A program made the translations under genes and the position numbers. From positions 18,582,354 to 18,646,353 of the forward strand of contig NC_045139.1 of NCBI RefSeq assembly GCF_008831285.2: a stretch of DNA of 64,000 nucleotides. Reading direction: 5' to 3'. The stretch comes from Nymphaea colorata. Lineage: Eukaryota; Streptophyta; Magnoliopsida; Nymphaeales; Nymphaeaceae. Under the pieces are notes generated by a model. It worked only from the letters and a program-made list of their open reading frames with translations, was not told the DNA's origin and made no database searches. Below are positions 23,536 to 34,500 of the stretch, piece after piece (within the stretch, counting starts at the first letter, position 1; each line of letters begins with the position of its first letter).

Positions 23536-24900
23536 CTGGTCAGACTTTGTGATCTCAACTCGAACTCGAGTCGAGCTACCTAACACAAGCTTGAGCTCGA
23601 CTCGATTATAAAAGTCGAGCTCGAGCTCGACCCACTTAACTCAATTATGAAGGGACGCTCCAAGGATGGGCTCCAATTAGTAGTTTGATCGAAGAGTTCC
23701 TGTTGCAAATTGTTGATCCATTCCCTAATTTGTGCTTACAACGAGGAATTGAGGAGATTCAGAGGGAAGATCTAGCAATCCCGAATGAAGATCAACATTC
23801 TGCTCGGTTCTTTGCTCTACCGCCATCATATCCCTGATCAGTCGCAAATCTGAAGAAATCGGGAGATAATTTTGGCAATCGGACACTTGGGTCATCTTTC
23901 CAACATCCTGACAAACATCCTGACCAAGTTTGAGCCCAATCCATGCAATATCGAGGGAAATATGCTCTCTGGCAAGAACCTGGCGGAATCTGGCGACACT
24001 GAAGAACAGATTGCTGTCGATCAGGCGGATTTTCGATTTTCTGCAGCAGACGCGATTCTGATCCAATCTGGTGCTCAAATATGACCCTTCCAGTCGCTAA
24101 TTAGATTTCTAATCCTTTGATTTGCATTATTGTGATCGATTCAGGGGAATTCCCCAATTTTTGTCGGAGGAATCTCAACCCACGTCGGAAAGTTCTCTGT
24201 TCACGCCTATGAAGACCTGCGATAGACTGAGTCACAAATTCGGGGCGCATTTCTTGTGGGAGGCTCAGATTGATGTGAAATTTAGGGCGTCTAATCCCTG
24301 GAGTGTCCTCTGCCTACATACCAATTTTCAGAGCAAACAGAGCTCTGAAATCGTGCGTGATTTTCTATGATTTTTGGAGTGTCGACCTTTCCTGAGAACC
24401 GCAACAGGCACTTCATGTTCATCGCCCGAGTCAGAACCAGTTCTGCGTCTACGACAGTCAGAGATCTTCAAGCTCCTCGTGATTTTTGTAGGGAGTTCGG
24501 TTGAAGCCCATCCTTGGAGCTCGAGCTCGAGCAGGAGCTGTAGCAAGAGAGCAGCGAGAGAAAGGGGAAAGGCGATGGATGCGTCTGAGGCAACAACAGC
24601 AAGAGAAGGCAGTAGCAGCGCAATAGGAAAGGCGGGGGAAGAGTGAAGACCAAATGCAAACAACAAAAAGTTTTACCCTAACCTGGTGAACCAGTTTCGC
24701 GAACCGGTCTATCTAATATAACGAGTCGAGTCAAGTTTAAACGAGTCGAGTTCTTGCAACTCAAACTCGACTCATTTATTGATTCGAGTTTAACTTTCAG
24801 CTCGAACTCGACTCGTTTATAAATGAGTTGAGCTCGAGCCGAACTTTTTCGAGTGAGTTTGAGTCGAGCCCGAGTTGGCTCAACTCATTGTGCAGCCCTA
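23536..24900. mobile_element. Non-autonomous hAT-like element with TCGAG-rich ends
   Basis: Both flanks (about 23550-23640 and 24720-24870) are packed with TCGAG/CTCGAGCTCG motifs in opposed orientation, a known pattern of subterminal repeats in plant hAT derivatives. The right end is clear: TCAACTCATTGTGCAGCCCTA at 24880-24900, i.e. TAGGGCTGCACAATGAG on the other strand. The left end is not clean; the matching TAGGGCTGCAC end lies at 23527 but points the wrong way. The middle (23650-24660) has short GC-richer frames with no family resemblance. Confidence 0.55.
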
Positions 24901-24908
24901 TATAATAC

Positions 24909-25522
24909 AACAGAAAAGCAATTATACTCGACTAGTATTACCAAATAACCAAACATGCATAATTTAATAGAAGCCATAAAAGAAACATAATTCGCCATTA
25001 ATTTAACAATGCATAAAGAAAAAACAACTTAGAAACATGAAACCCACAAAGACATCAAATGGTTTCATTCACCACATTTTCAAACAACTTAAAAACGAAA
25101 TCAGTAGTCATTTGCAACCAAATCTGATGGAGAAGAGCAAGAAAGAGCTGCTTCCACTAAAATTTAAACAAGAATAAAAAGACGAGAAATGATAAAAGAA
25201 TGTCACTACATATTTTCAGTGTCTTGGGCATAAAAGTTGTTGAGCATTCTTGTACTACTCCATGACCAATTGATATACCATTGGCTTTTGATTTCTGGTA
25301 GAGGATGTGCACCATAGGTATCATCCTCACATCCTCTGCAATTGAGTAAAATCATCCTCTGCAATTGAGTAAAATCATCCTCTGCATTGAGTAAACCCAG
25401 CTCGTAGCTGAGAAAAGAACTTAGCTATAGGCTCTCAACCAGCCAACAACCAGTTTTGCTTGAAAATGTGAGACATTGCTTTTCCTGATGGAATGAATTG
25501 TGCTATGGTGATACTAAAGCTC
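24909..25522. other. No gene seen; small tandem repeat
   Basis: AT-rich DNA. At 25331-25396 a 23-bp phrase, ATCCTCTGCAATTGAGTAAA plus ATC, occurs two and a half times in tandem, the last copy missing one A. Confidence 0.6.
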
Positions 25523-26130
25523 GCCAAAGGAGAGATTTGGAGTTAGAATGGGTTCTTAGAGAGGAGTTGAATGCCGTCGTAAGTGAGGAAGAATCCAGTT
25601 GGAGACAAAAATATCATGCAATGGACAATTTGCAAAGGAAACAGAAATACTGCATATTTTCACACCATAGCTAGAAGCTGAATAACAAAAAACATGATTT
25701 TTATATTGCAAAGAGATGGCCAGCTGATGAAGTATCCAAAAGAAGTAAGAAATATGTGTGAAAACTTCTTCAAACAACTCTTAGGAAATATGAGAAGGCC
25801 TTAAGGAAGGTTTGATATTGACTGAAGAAGAAAATAGTAAGCTACTCTTTCCAGTGACTTTGGAGGAAGTGAGGCATGCAGGCTGCTTTCTCATCAAATG
25901 CTGAAAGTGCATCAGGAATTGGAAGAGCTACAGACATTAATATCATTCATGAAGCAAGTTTTGCATTTCAAAGTTGTGATGATCAACTTTGGGCATTCAT
26001 TCTTAGGCAGAAATATATGAAGCAATATAGTCTTTCAACTACAAAAAACCTTTAGTAGAGGTTCTTGGTTTTTCAAAGGCGTGAAATGGGAAGAAGCTGC
26101 TATGGAGAAAGATCTAGTGTGGCAAATGTG
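25523..26130 (+). mobile_element. LINE (L1-type) ORF2 fragment, decayed
   Basis: Plus-strand translation gives EEESSWRQKYHAMDNLQRK followed by KYCIFSHHS and NNKKHDFYIAKRW. This matches the part of L1-type ORF2 where EESxWRQKSR...GDxNTKFFH precedes the reverse transcriptase. After a jump it gives FAFQSCDDQLWAFILRQKYM and FKGVKWEEAAMEKDLVW, which resembles the region after the reverse transcriptase just before the zf-RVT domain (LWaxilrxKY...W). The reverse transcriptase core is missing and several frame changes and stops are present. It is a dead internally deleted fragment with no visible poly-A tail. Confidence 0.65.
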
Positions 26131-27439
26131 AAGAGCCCAAATTCTGGCAGGATAGGGACCCCCTTCTTGCTTATATTCTAACAACCAACTGTTCCTGCTC
26201 TTTTATAATCCAATGAATTGTTCCCTGCTCTTTTATAATAAATAAGAAATTTTTCATATTACTGAAAATTTTGGATACATTGAAATGCTAAATGTTAGAT
26301 GAAATAGAACATTAAAAATTGCATGATCTGAAGATTCCTCGTGGACTTTAGAAAAGAAACATGAAGAGACCAAAGAAATTCGAAGAGACTAAAGATGTTC
26401 CAAAGTTTAACTTTTGCAGTTAGAAGAGCTCGCAGAAGCAGTGGTGCAATGCTAAAGTATAAATCAGAAACGCATAGTTCTAAAGAAGATAGTTGGTTGG
26501 CGGTTTTGCTCAACATTACTATGCAAAGTATGATTTGTGTAATCAGAGGTACCACGTCTGTAGGTCGTCAAAAATATGCTTAACCCCAATCACAAAACCA
26601 AACCCCCAAAATCGAAACTCAAGAAACAGAACCATGAAGAAGCCCAAAACAGCAAAAAAGGAAGAAATGTAGAACGAAAACGGCCAGCAAACTAGAAACC
26701 ATTCTCAATAGCAAAACGAAATCAAAGGGCATACAAAGAGGAAGACGGCCGAGCGATTTCTTCCCTGAAAAACACAAACAACGTAGCCGCTGGTATGCTA
26801 GAGGGTTTGAGAAGCAGGTCGGATGAGTTGCCGGAGCAGTATAGGAACACAAGCATATGGCGATATAAGCAACACAAGCGAGGGCATGAGAACAAAGCCA
26901 CAGAACAAAAAAAATGTCTGACGGGTGTTGCAGGTTGCTGCTCCCAATGCGGTTGCGCGGCGCGAAGAAGCGGCCGTTTCAGGGGAGGCAAACGCGGCAC
27001 GCAGCGGCTGCTGTGAAGAGGAGGCAGACGCGAGAAGCCCAACGGGCAGAAAATCGTCTCCGGAAATTTATTTCCTGGAAAAAAACTTCCGAAATAAAAA
27101 TTCTGAAATGGATTGAACAGATACATTTTTGGTCCTTAGTTTGATGGGGACCAAGCTTTTTTTGAAAATTTGAATTATTTCTACGCAGCTACAATATCTT
27201 TCCAGGCTAGCAAACAGGCCCTTAAGGTAGAAGGGCAGTTTTCTATGATTTGAGGATGAAACTGTATACGATAATCGACGACACAAAATCTTGTAAAAAA
27301 AAGGTCTCTATGTATTGTCAAATGATGTTAAGATTTTGCTTTTCAAATGATTCTCAACTTTTGTAAGTTAAAAATAAATAAAAATAGTTAGGAGCTGTTT
27401 GGGTGTAAGAACTTGGAAACCTTAGAAATCTCATAAGTT

Positions 27440-27620
27440 TACGGGCCGTTTGATGACAAAGAAATTTGGAATTGGAAAAATATTCCTGGAAATAAGTTTC
27501 CTGGAATAAAGGAATGAGAAAAATCTTTTTGATTCTGATTCTCATTTTGATGTGTGTGTGATGACAAAGAAATAAATTTCCTAGTTTGATGAAAAAGAAA
27601 CATATTTCCAAATGTACTGA
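27440..27620. mobile_element. MITE-like repeat, family member 2
   Basis: It begins near GGGCCGTTTGATGACAAAG and shares the core GGAAATAAGTTTCCTGGAAT, plus about 60 further bases, with the copy at 17340-17530. The phrase TGTGTGTGATGAC is also common to both. Confidence 0.45.
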
Positions 27621-28757
27621 ACGCCTTTTCCTCACCTCCTATCTGGATGCTGATCATGATCATATTTACATTCAAAGTGATGTCAACATGGTTTACAGTC
27701 TGCAACCAATGCATTGGGATGGCATTACTGTGTGATATGGAAGCACACATTGAAGATTGGATGAATAACTTCACAATTTATTGGCAAACATATATATATG
27801 CTATCAGAAACATAATCAACGTGAATGAAAATTAGTATCTATATGTCTGCTACAAGAAGTTTGAAAAATGCATCATAAGCTGGTAAATTGACCTTTCAGA
27901 AACTCATAATGTTAAAAACCACTTGTGCAGGCAAATCTTTTTCTGAGGTGGGTTGGGACCCTCAACATTTTGAGGTTGCTTCATCTGTTAGCCCATATTG
28001 TCTAGTTTCACCATTTATCCACATTATCCAACAGAAAATGATTTTTACCTTTTAAATCCAAAATATAGCACGAGAAACCGGCTGAGTTGGCTGGTTGGCT
28101 GTGGCATGCGAATCTGTGTTGAAGGCTACGATGGTGGACTTGGGCACCTTCTGGACAGAGAAGCCGGAGACAATAAGATTCTGGACTGAGAAACCTGTGC
28201 GAAATGGAATTCCGAGATGAAAGACATGAGAAAAACCCTCGTGTGTTTTAGTTTAACTTTAAAAAACTTAAGTACGTCAAACCAATTAACCAACGTTTTC
28301 TTCACTCGACCTGAGGCGTACGCCTCTGCACTTCATTCACAAGACGAAGAAGGGAACAAAAGGAAAGAAAACCAGAAGATAGAGGGAAAGGAATTTCCTT
28401 GTTATTCGGATTCGACCGCTGAACTTCATTCAGAAAATCCTTTCCGAAATTTTTTGCGCAAGCATTTCAACATAACAACAAACCCAAAATTTTTTTACCT
28501 ATGATTGTACCTTCTTTGGGTCGAATCTGGGGACGAGAGTAAGAAGAACCGCCGTAGGGAGGAAACACACGGGAGAAATTCCAGGACCAACGGAAACCGC
28601 CTGAGGAGCCACCCAGAAGAAGAACCGCACCACCTGATAAGGGAGAGGTAGGGAAAGCAGCGAAGCAGGAAGACGCGAGGTGGGGTTGCGGCAGCGGCAC
28701 GACGAAGCTCAGCAAAGGAGGAAGACGCCAGCGTGCCTAACGGTAAAAAAAAATAAC

Positions 28758-28793
28758 AAACATATTTTCACCTCTCGAGGTGAAAATATGTTT
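28758..28793. repeat. 36-bp near-perfect palindrome
   Basis: Two 17-bp arms, AAACATATTTTCACCTC and its exact reverse complement, are separated only by TC. The centre contains an XhoI-like CTCGAG. It is not at the end of any element that I can delimit. Confidence 0.9.
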
Positions 28794-29164
28794 TCGGAAA
28801 AAAAATTCAGGAATCGACCTCAACGGTCATAATTTTTTTTTTCATTTTTGTTGGGCTGAAAAAATTTTAAGAACTTGAAATTTTTTTCTTATTCAAGAGT
28901 ATATTTCCAACCCATCAAACGGATTCGAGGTTAGAGTTCCCCTCAATATTGTTCTTAAACACATGGTTTGAGTTGGATATGACCTACTCTAATCCAAGCT
29001 TCATTTGTCTTGCTAGAAGAAAAAGTTCAGGAATTATATTGGTTATGGAATTCTTTAATATTCATTGTAAGCAATGAAATTTATGTGTGCGTGTGCAACT
29101 GTAGCTGCACTAACATAACTACCAGTAAATGTTCAAGTGAACTTGTTTTTTAAAAAATATTCTA

Positions 29165-29335
29165 AACTTATTTTGTCATCCAAACAAAGACCAGGTTTCC
29201 GAAAGAGGAAACTCGGTTTTTATTTTGTCATCCAAACAAGTAAACCGGGTTTTCAAAACTAATTAAAAAAACCAGGTTTTCACAAAACTTGGTTTTTTCA
29301 AAACCAAGTTTTTGAAAGTGTCATCCAAACACTCC
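29165..29335. repeat. MITE-like repeat with GTCATCCAAACA phrases
   Basis: TTTTGTCATCCAAACA occurs twice (about 29173 and 29227), and GTGTCATCCAAACACTCCC closes the block. AACC(A/G)GGTTTTC phrases repeat inside it. A similar block at about 50216-50355 ends ATGTCATCCAAAAGCCTCC. Such ends are typical of short plant MITEs, but no target duplication was confirmed. Confidence 0.4.
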
Positions 29336-31569
29336 CTTGGCAACCAAAATGATCTCTATAACCAAAAATGCAATAAAATCTACCAATAATAATTTTGATT
29401 GGTGTTGAAAAGGAACCTTGAATTCACTTGCGCCAACAAAATAACTTAATATTTTGAAGACATCAATTTCATACATGGATAAATTTCATCAATATAATTA
29501 AGTACCTCTATCACTAGGGCTTATGTAGACTTCATTTTTTATCCCGCTTACTTTTGAGTGGATATTTCATCTAATAAGTACCTTGTTCAAAGAAAAGTAC
29601 GTGAATCATACACGTGACACACCTACCTCTTTCTTAATTGACATATAAATCTTCATATGTTTAGCTTCCCAAAACTAACTACAGTGGCATCCGACTTTCA
29701 AGCTAAGAGATGTTAAAACTAGACTTTATGTATTAATATAAGATTGTAAGATGGCAAATCTATCCAATTGCTGCTTTGATGTTTCATGTATTTACATATA
29801 AAATCCTTTGAGACTACGTATGTTGGCTTTAATGAGTCCAACTCGAAAGAAAAGACACTTTGGCCTGTTTTCAAACCTAGGCTCTACTCTATGTTTTTGC
29901 CGACTTACATATACTGTTAAATGCAAACGGCTAAAATTTAGAATTAATTCAAAGTATATTAACTTCTTATTATCAGGTCACCACTTGCGCCCAAAAGGAA
30001 AAAAGTTGTACATCTATCTCTCTTTGAACATGGTTCAGTGCTAATTTTTATTCATGTGATGTGACACCACTTTATATTAGTCTGAAAATGTTACCACGGA
30101 CGAAATATTTAAACTATCTGGATCAGAAATGAGAGTTTTGGCAATTTTGGCCGCAAAATATCGGATTCCAGCCCAAACTCATATGTGCCCCAGATCCAAT
30201 TCATTGGCCACCCGATAGCAGAGTGCTGGAACTCGTGAGGACCAAAACTGAGATCTCCAATGACTTGATCCAATAAAATTTGTACCTTTTCTTATTGGAG
30301 TCATTTTGGGTACGTGCAATAAGTAGCATAGTTGGTAAAGCTGGATGACACATAAACATCATGTCTTATGGGTGCTACTTCTCAAAACTGTAAATGGTAA
30401 TACCATAGTTGTCCAAGTCCCAAAGCAGACCTCAAACTCCAGAACTTGTGAAGATAGATCTTTTAGTGTATATGAACCAACCCTAACATAAAAAAAGTTC
30501 TTATCTTGTACTTGTACATGGATCAAAAGCTTGTGAAGATAGATATTTTTACTTGCATCTGGGCTAAAGAACTATTGAAGACAATAAACAATATCTCCAG
30601 AGTCCAGAAGAAGCCAAGAAGTTATAATAATCAATGGCCATTAAAATGCATAAGTAAACTGACGTTCACTGTGTAGAGGGAAATCCGTCCTCGGATAAAG
30701 TTAATTTCCTAGGCAATAACGGTCTCTTCAAAAGAAAATAGTTTCCAAGAGCGTAGTACTTTGTTTATCGAAGGGCAAGATTTTAAGAATGGATCAAAAG
30801 AATTCAGGTGAAAATTGTCCAAAAAAGTTCACCTAGCCGCTGCATCAAAATTTTGTTGCCCAGCCTAGAAGAGGAAAGCCCCTACAATATCTGCAGTCCA
30901 GTGAAAGTTTTCCAAGACTGGCTGGCTAAAAATAAAAACGATTGGACGAATACAGATTTATTGTGTCATCCTTTTTTGCTTATGGTATAAGTACATTTCT
31001 CTGAGAAGAGCTCTCCGCAGGAGTAGGACAGTATAATCTGAAAAAGAAAAAGAGAACAAGTTATACTTATCAGACTATCAGATTAGAAAAATGGGAACTT
31101 TGCAGCTTCTGCAAGGCGATAAATTACAAACTTCTAAAGATGGTAGCATTAAAGAAAAGCCAATAAGACAAAAGCTCAGGTGAGCTAATAGGTCAATGCA
31201 TAAAAAAAGTGCAGAACACAGTACCTGAAGGAGAGGACCTGTCAGATACATCTCTAATGGAGGACTGCTCAGCAGCATGTGAATCAGAAGTCTGCTGTCA
31301 GAGGGTTCTGTGCTCCCTAAAGTCAATTGTGAAGCCTGGAAAAAGGAGAAGGGCTGCTTCATGTGGTGACTGGTAACTTCTACCATAACCTGTGAAATGC
31401 CATCACTACTTCTTGTCCATGTATTTGCAGAGAATGAGGAACAAAGCTACGCAAACATTGGGAATTCACAATTATTAGCCACATTCACTTATTATAACAT
31501 GACAGATACAGATAGCATAGTAAAATTCATATACATAATGGGCTTACCAGATAATAATTGTAAAAGATC

Positions 31570-34500
31570 TCAATTCTGCAACCTTGATGCACCAAACTCA
31601 TTTTTCTGGAAGTCAGTCCACAAAAACCACCATGGACCAGTTTTTGATCCTAACCTGAGAAGATGAGGGTTTCATAGGGTGGAAACTTAGAAGGAAGAAG
31701 CACACAAACTCAAAGTACAAAACAAACAAAGGTTAGAATTAATTCATTTAATTAATAAACATAACACAGAGCTAATATTTGGGCCATCCAACCTTCATTC
31801 ATAGTGCATGTTTTGCATGCCTCTTAATAGCTAAGAGAAAATTATGCAATGTCTTAATATGGCTATGCATTAGAAAAATATATAGCTCTCATCTCACAAG
31901 TCAGCTCATAAGAAATTTTGGGAATTTCGATATGGGAGCAGGTCCAAGTTACCTAAAAACACCAGCAGCCATACGCAAGCCCATGAGGGCAGACAGGCCT
32001 AACCAAACTCCATGAAGACCAAAAATGGGTGGAGCATAGAGCAAAACCACAGAAGAAATTGCAGCAGCAGTCATCTGCACCGTAAGAGGCTAATGTCAGA
32101 ATAATTTAAAATTTCCAGATGCGAGTTGGCAAAGATGAGTGCAGAATCAACTATTCAGGTATGCACCATTGAGAAAGCAGAATATTGGAAATCAGATATT
32201 CCATAATGTAGTCCATCAAACACAAATGCAAGTGCATTGACAGGCTGGCTAGCACCAACAAACTGCAGAAACACCAAATAAGTCAGCAAGTATACAGACA
32301 CTGGAGACATTTAAAACAAGAGAATTACACAACGGCAACACATACAGACCAGTGCCACAGATTTGACAATTCCTAGAACCTCAAAATCCTTGGTGAATAA
32401 TTTAGCTATAGAGCCAAAAGATGCACATAATATTACTGCCAAAGAAACTCCAGCAAATAATCCTGTCTGCAGAGAGAACAGTTCCCAAACATCAGCTGGA
32501 AGCAAGTTGTGACCCATCATGAAAGTAGAATACACTCTAGAGGAAAGGTGAAAGTCATACTAAGTTATAAATGAAATCAAAGTACATATTAAAATAAAAT
32601 ATAAAATCACCTTCAAAACACAGTAAGTGACGTCCTTAACCCTCTTATATTCTCCTTTGGGGAAAGCACTAGCAATCATGGCCTGGAAGTGGGCAAAAAG
32701 TCATGTTCATGACAATCAAACCTCAAAAAATAGAAGACATCAAAGAACAATGAAGATTCTTTCCACTTTCAATATCACTTCCACTTCCCAGTCTAGCAAC
32801 TATTGTCTAAACAGGGTAGCAATGACGGCAAATATATTGGTACAGACATTCCAATTGCCTATTCAAGTATTCAATATAAAGTTGAAAATGTTACACAAAC
32901 ATACCTAGAAAAAAGATCATAACAAACACAAACTCATGTTTGAAAGGTTTACGTCTAACTGCCTAGATTAACAAGCTCCTTTGAAAATACCTGCTTTTTG
33001 ATAAAAGTTGATGCAAATCATTAAGTCTTAAATAAAATTGTAATTGGGGAGAATGATGCATTAGTGCTGCATATTTTCTCAGCTCTTCTGAACCAGTGAC
33101 CAAAGTCATGAAATTAACAAAGACTTTGGTTCCAACTTGCCCCCTTTCTTAACCGAAACAACAGATAGGCTGACCATTGTAAATTGCTGAGGCCAAAGGC
33201 CATCAAGTTCATTTTCTGCAATGGCTTCACAAACACCAAAATCAAAACCAAAACCTAAGGGAAAAAAAAAAACCTAGAGAGAGAGACGAAGCACTATGAG
33301 GAAATGGAAGAGAGAATGGCCAAAGGTAATTTGTTCTCATCTTGATCGCAGCAGCACTAGATGAAGACAACAAACTGCCAAACTTCACTTGCCCTAATTA
33401 AGGGTAAAAGGAGAGTAGGAGACTATACTTAAAAATCTAACTGTTGCTGTCACTTGCAATCAAAAGCATGCTTTTATGAAGTAGTTATTTAATCCAGGTG
33501 ATGAAATGAAAAAAAATGAAACACAAGTTTGTTTTTGTTATATCCTCATTTATTGGGCATGTCTTTGTAATTTTTTTTACGTAAAGTTGCAATTATTTCC
33601 AAAAAAAACTATTTTCTAGTGAAGACATACTTTTTGTACACAAAAAAACTGAATAAAGCAAACTGCTATCACACACAGAAGTTGAGGGAAATATGCCTCT
33701 TCTTTTCAAGTATTTCTCACAGTTACAAAAAAGATGACTGTCTCTATGGTGGTTCCCATGCATGTATGCAGTCTACATAAACTGCCGAGACACTCTGGAC
33801 ATATTTGAGGCTTCCAAATTAGAGGCCTTCTAATTTCACAACAAAGCATTTATTTGGTTATTCGGTTCACATTGAATTTTATTACTTAATACCAAAATTT
33901 GAACTGAACAATAGCTGGATCTGAAATTTATTAGCAGACTCCAAAAATACCAGATTCATGCAGTGAGATCTTCAACCAAAACTTGTTTTATTGACTTCCT
34001 CAGGCATCAGCTACACTATAACATGAACACTAGTGCAACATAAATATCTTTATGCAAGCACAATGTAGGTTCTCAGACATAGTATAGAACATAGATTCTA
34101 GCTACCTAGCAGTCACTGAAGTAAAGCTTGATATCATTACCTACCTGACCAGACAAGCTTAATGCATCAGTCAGGAGAGACACAGCCAACCAAACCTGCA
34201 GACATATCTGATGAGCAGCCATAGCTACAGGGCCCTGACGAGCAGCCATTGCAGTACCCAAAGTCATTGTCATTAAAACTGAAAGAGTTCTCCCAAGAAG
34301 AAAACCACCTAGAAAATAATGGGAGCAAATGGATAAAAAATGCTACCACAGGAAAACATAAATATTTAAGACTGCTCACATAAAATGCGATATTGGATAG
34401 AAACAAGTGGTTGATCGATGCAAAATGAACACATACAAGAACCTATGAACACATATAAGAACCTAAGGAGTTAGCAAATTAGGAAAGCGCCCCAGCCAAT

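Larger units (their letters stand above)
26131..31569. other. Gene-poor region, no gene supported
   Basis: Short frames occur at 26395-27144 on both strands, at 28217-28504 and at 28467-28715, the last GC-richer. None has splice-joined extensions or family resemblance. Repeats recognised: MITE-like copies at 27440-27620 and 29165-29335, and a near-perfect palindrome at 28758-28793. The stretch at 31000-31569 probably holds the 3' UTR of the MATE gene. Confidence 0.45.

Noticed and set aside
26395-27144. Cluster of short frames on both strands in a GC-richer stretch
   Set aside because: Frames overlap on both strands, with no splice sites in frame and no domain.
28467-28715. 82-codon Gly/Ser/Pro-rich minus-strand frame
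   Set aside because: Composition looks like a gene start, but no downstream exon on the minus strand could be joined to it.
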